NCBI GenBank assembly: GCA_001730015.1
Contig: MDLA01000180.1
Coordinates: forward strand, 1 to 34,056
DNA from: Chromatiales bacterium (ex Bugula neritina AB1)
GTDB taxonomy: Bacteria; Pseudomonadota; Gammaproteobacteria; Granulosicoccales; Granulosicoccaceae
DNA length: 34,056 nt
Reading direction: 5' to 3'
Made by a program: the position numbers and the translations under genes. The notes beneath the pieces are model-generated. The model was not told where the DNA came from. It did not search any database and saw only the letters and a program-made list of their open reading frames with translations. Positions within the stretch are counted from its first letter, which is position 1. Every line of letters begins with the position of its first letter. Below, in pieces: positions 32,392-34,056 of this stretch.

Positions 32392-33846
32392 GTGTCTACA
32401 CTCTGCTACCCGAATCGATCAATTCTGCTCAAACGCCTGGCACTTATTCCGGCGACCTTGGCCATGTTGCACGCTGTTAACTCACTGGCTGCTGCTGCGC
32501 CGACTCCGACCTCCGCCGACAGTACGGATTACACCACACTCCCGGTTCAGCGTATGGGAACCCGTTTACACCAGAGAACTTCAGCCCCCTCGCAAAAAAC
32601 CGCGACTAAAGCCCGCTATGTGACCAGCCTGGCAACATTACCCAACGATCCGCTGGCTGCACAGCAGTGGAATTTTATGTCGGCTACCACGTACACCGGT
32701 GCCGCCGACAATTTCAATGCGCATATTCACAACGGCAGTTCAAGTGAAGTGATCGTGGCAGTAGTCGACTCCGGTGTAATTCTCACCCACGAAGACCTCA
32801 GAACATTACCAGGCTACGATTTTGTCAGTACAGCGGAAATAGGCAACGACGGTGATGGTCGGGACGCGGACCCATCGGATCCGGGCGACTGGGTAACACA
32901 AGACGATCAGCAATCAGGCACCGTCAGTGCGGGCTGTGAAACATCCGACAGCAGCTGGCACGGCACCGCAATCGCCGGAATCATCGGAGCAGCAAGTTTT
33001 AACGATACCGGTATTGCAGGCGGTGCCCCCCGGGTTTCGCTGTTACCGGTGCGAATTACCGGAAGGTGTGGTGGATTTATTCACGATATGATCGACGGAA
33101 TAAGATGGTCCGCAGGCCTGCCAGTCGCCGGAGTACCAGTAAACCCGTATCCGGCAAGAGTGATTAATCTGAGCGTAGGGTTTGCCGGGGATTGCTCGAA
33201 AGCACTGCAGTCCGCTATAAATGACGCCACAGAGGCAGGCAGCCTTATTGTTGCCGCAGCCACCAACAGCGCGGTCGACCTGGACACTACTCCCTATTCA
33301 CCAGCCACATGCGAAAATGTCCTGTCGATCGCTGCAAACACGCGCGAAGGCACACTCGCTGACTACAGCGCTTACGGCTCCGAGGTTTTTTTGACTGCCC
33401 CTGGCGGTACCCGCAGCGATGCCATTATTACCACTGAAAATGGAAGTAACTCAGCGCCCGCCCCAGAAAGTAGCTATGGTTATCATTATGGAACCAGCCT
33501 GGCTGCCGCTCACGTGAGCGCCGGCGCGGCAACGCTCTTGTCCATTGACTCAGGCCTTAGCAATACAGAACTTAGCAACCTGCTGCAAAATTCCAGCGTT
33601 GTAATGAGCGAATCGAGCATCTGTAGAGCGGGGGGCTGCGGGTTCGGACGTCTAAATGTTAATCGAGCAGTTCGCATACTCACAGATGAGCAACTCACTG
33701 ATGATTCAGCCCGGCCCCCTGTCGGAGCGGCGAGCGCCAGCAGTCCCGAAACCGAAAGCAACTCAGGCTCCGGGTTAATCCAGCTGCCGGATCTGTTCTT
33801 TTACCTGATCACTCTGATCTCTCTGCGCAAATTCTGTAACAACTAG
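32392..33846 (+). CDS. Secreted subtilisin-family (S8) serine protease
   Basis: This 484-residue exported serine protease has the catalytic triad D126 (VVDSG), H190 (SWHGTAIAG) and S369 (GTSLAAAHVSAGAAT). It starts at GTG 32392; hydrophobic residues LLKRLALIPATLAMLHAV form a signal peptide ending in SLAAAA. Cys pairs (for example ITGRCGG, FAGDCSK, SPATCENV and SICRAGGCG) suggest disulfides. After the protease domain, a Ser/Glu-rich linker (SPETESNSGSG) leads to a short hydrophobic tail (FFYLITLISL) and RKFCNN, which resembles a GlyGly-CTERM sorting signal. It is divergent from the M35 gene with a gap of about 100 bp that must hold both promoters. Confidence 0.92.
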   Translation: MSTLCYPNRSILLKRLALIPATLAMLHAVNSLAAAAPTPTSADSTDYTTLPVQRMGTRLHQRTSAPSQKTATKARYVTSLATLPNDPLAAQQWNFMSATTYTGAADNFNAHIHNGSSSEVIVAVVDSGVILTHEDLRTLPGYDFVSTAEIGNDGDGRDADPSDPGDWVTQDDQQSGTVSAGCETSDSSWHGTAIAGIIGAASFNDTGIAGGAPRVSLLPVRITGRCGGFIHDMIDGIRWSAGLPVAGVPVNPYPARVINLSVGFAGDCSKALQSAINDATEAGSLIVAAATNSAVDLDTTPYSPATCENVLSIAANTREGTLADYSAYGSEVFLTAPGGTRSDAIITTENGSNSAPAPESSYGYHYGTSLAAAHVSAGAATLLSIDSGLSNTELSNLLQNSSVVMSESSICRAGGCGFGRLNVNRAVRILTDEQLTDDSARPPVGAASASSPETESNSGSGLIQLPDLFFYLITLISLRKFCNN

Positions 33847-34056
33847 CCCGCATTATTCATGGGGTGGCGAGGATATCGCGCTGACCTGATCTTTTCACAA
33901 CCAAGGGATTTCACAGTGGATTTTCTTCTCGCGTTGAATACTTACTGATATTTGCAAGAGAAAAAATTCTTTGTGGAATAAAAGATCAAGTGAGATCCCG
34001 TCAATCCCGGTAGAGTCGACGACTGGCGCGCAGACAGGTAGTCGTACAGACAAGAT
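33847..34056. other. Non-coding right end of the window
   Basis: I see no gene in this 210-bp stretch after the subtilisin stop. It is A/T-rich near 33950-33980 and may be the upstream region of a gene beyond the edge. Confidence 0.4.

Noticed and set aside
1..34056. Insertion sequences, prophage, tRNA or rRNA genes
   Set aside because: No transposase, integrase, phage structural gene, clover-leaf or ribosomal RNA sequence was recognised anywhere in the window.

Overview
The window looks like chromosomal DNA of a heterotrophic, probably marine, gammaproteobacterium. The main clues are an LpxL-type lipid A acyltransferase (Gram-negative envelope), sulfoacetaldehyde acetyltransferase and a dimethylglycine/sarcosine dehydrogenase (use of sulfonates and methylamines typical of marine bacteria), a RpoE-ChrR singlet-oxygen module, and two exoproteases with GlyGly-CTERM-like tails. 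This placement is inferred from gene content alone; there is no rRNA or tRNA to anchor it.

Region 1 (1-3231) is a photo-oxidative stress module: ECF sigma factor and ChrR zinc anti-sigma on the plus strand, divergent from an NTF2-like / SDR / FAD-oxidoreductase operon that runs off the left edge. The region between them carries two nearly identical ECF-type promoter candidates, one on each strand. Region 2 (3370-13253) is nutrient acquisition: a four-domain demethylating dehydrogenase converges on xsc across a bidirectional terminator. A BMP-family ABC transporter operon (ATPase, two permeases, binding protein; ATGA overlaps between the first three genes) follows behind a long leader that could fold. 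Region 3 (13275-21304) is mixed housekeeping: a DUF937-like coiled-coil membrane protein, a polysaccharide deacetylase, inorganic pyrophosphatase, an LpxL-like acyltransferase, an AhpD-like protein, an SDR, a Gly-rich DUF533/YebE-like protein and a cytochrome P450.

Region 4 (about 21400-28900) is the unusual part. It holds an orphan VapB-type antitoxin, a 55-residue Gln/Ala-rich microprotein, a cupin, a B12-binding-type radical SAM protein, a TPR-like small protein, and two large Gly-rich proteins. The first large protein contains two arrays of a perfect Ala-Gly-Asn tripeptide (23 and 15 copies, encoded by 9-bp tandem repeats). The second ends in a duplicated module with an EF-hand-like loop. 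Both start with a polar N-terminus and a short Met-rich amphipathic helix followed by a Gly-rich stretch, the layout of type III-secreted harpins. The TPR-like protein upstream resembles small type III secretion TPR/chaperone proteins. I regard this as the best candidate for an undescribed secreted-protein system, but no secretion apparatus lies in the window.

Region 5 (29380-33846) has a crotonase-fold protein lacking both catalytic glutamates, an aspzincin (M35-type) metalloprotease whose N-terminal domain is repeated in an adjacent stand-alone lipoprotein (possible inhibitor), and a divergent subtilisin-family protease.
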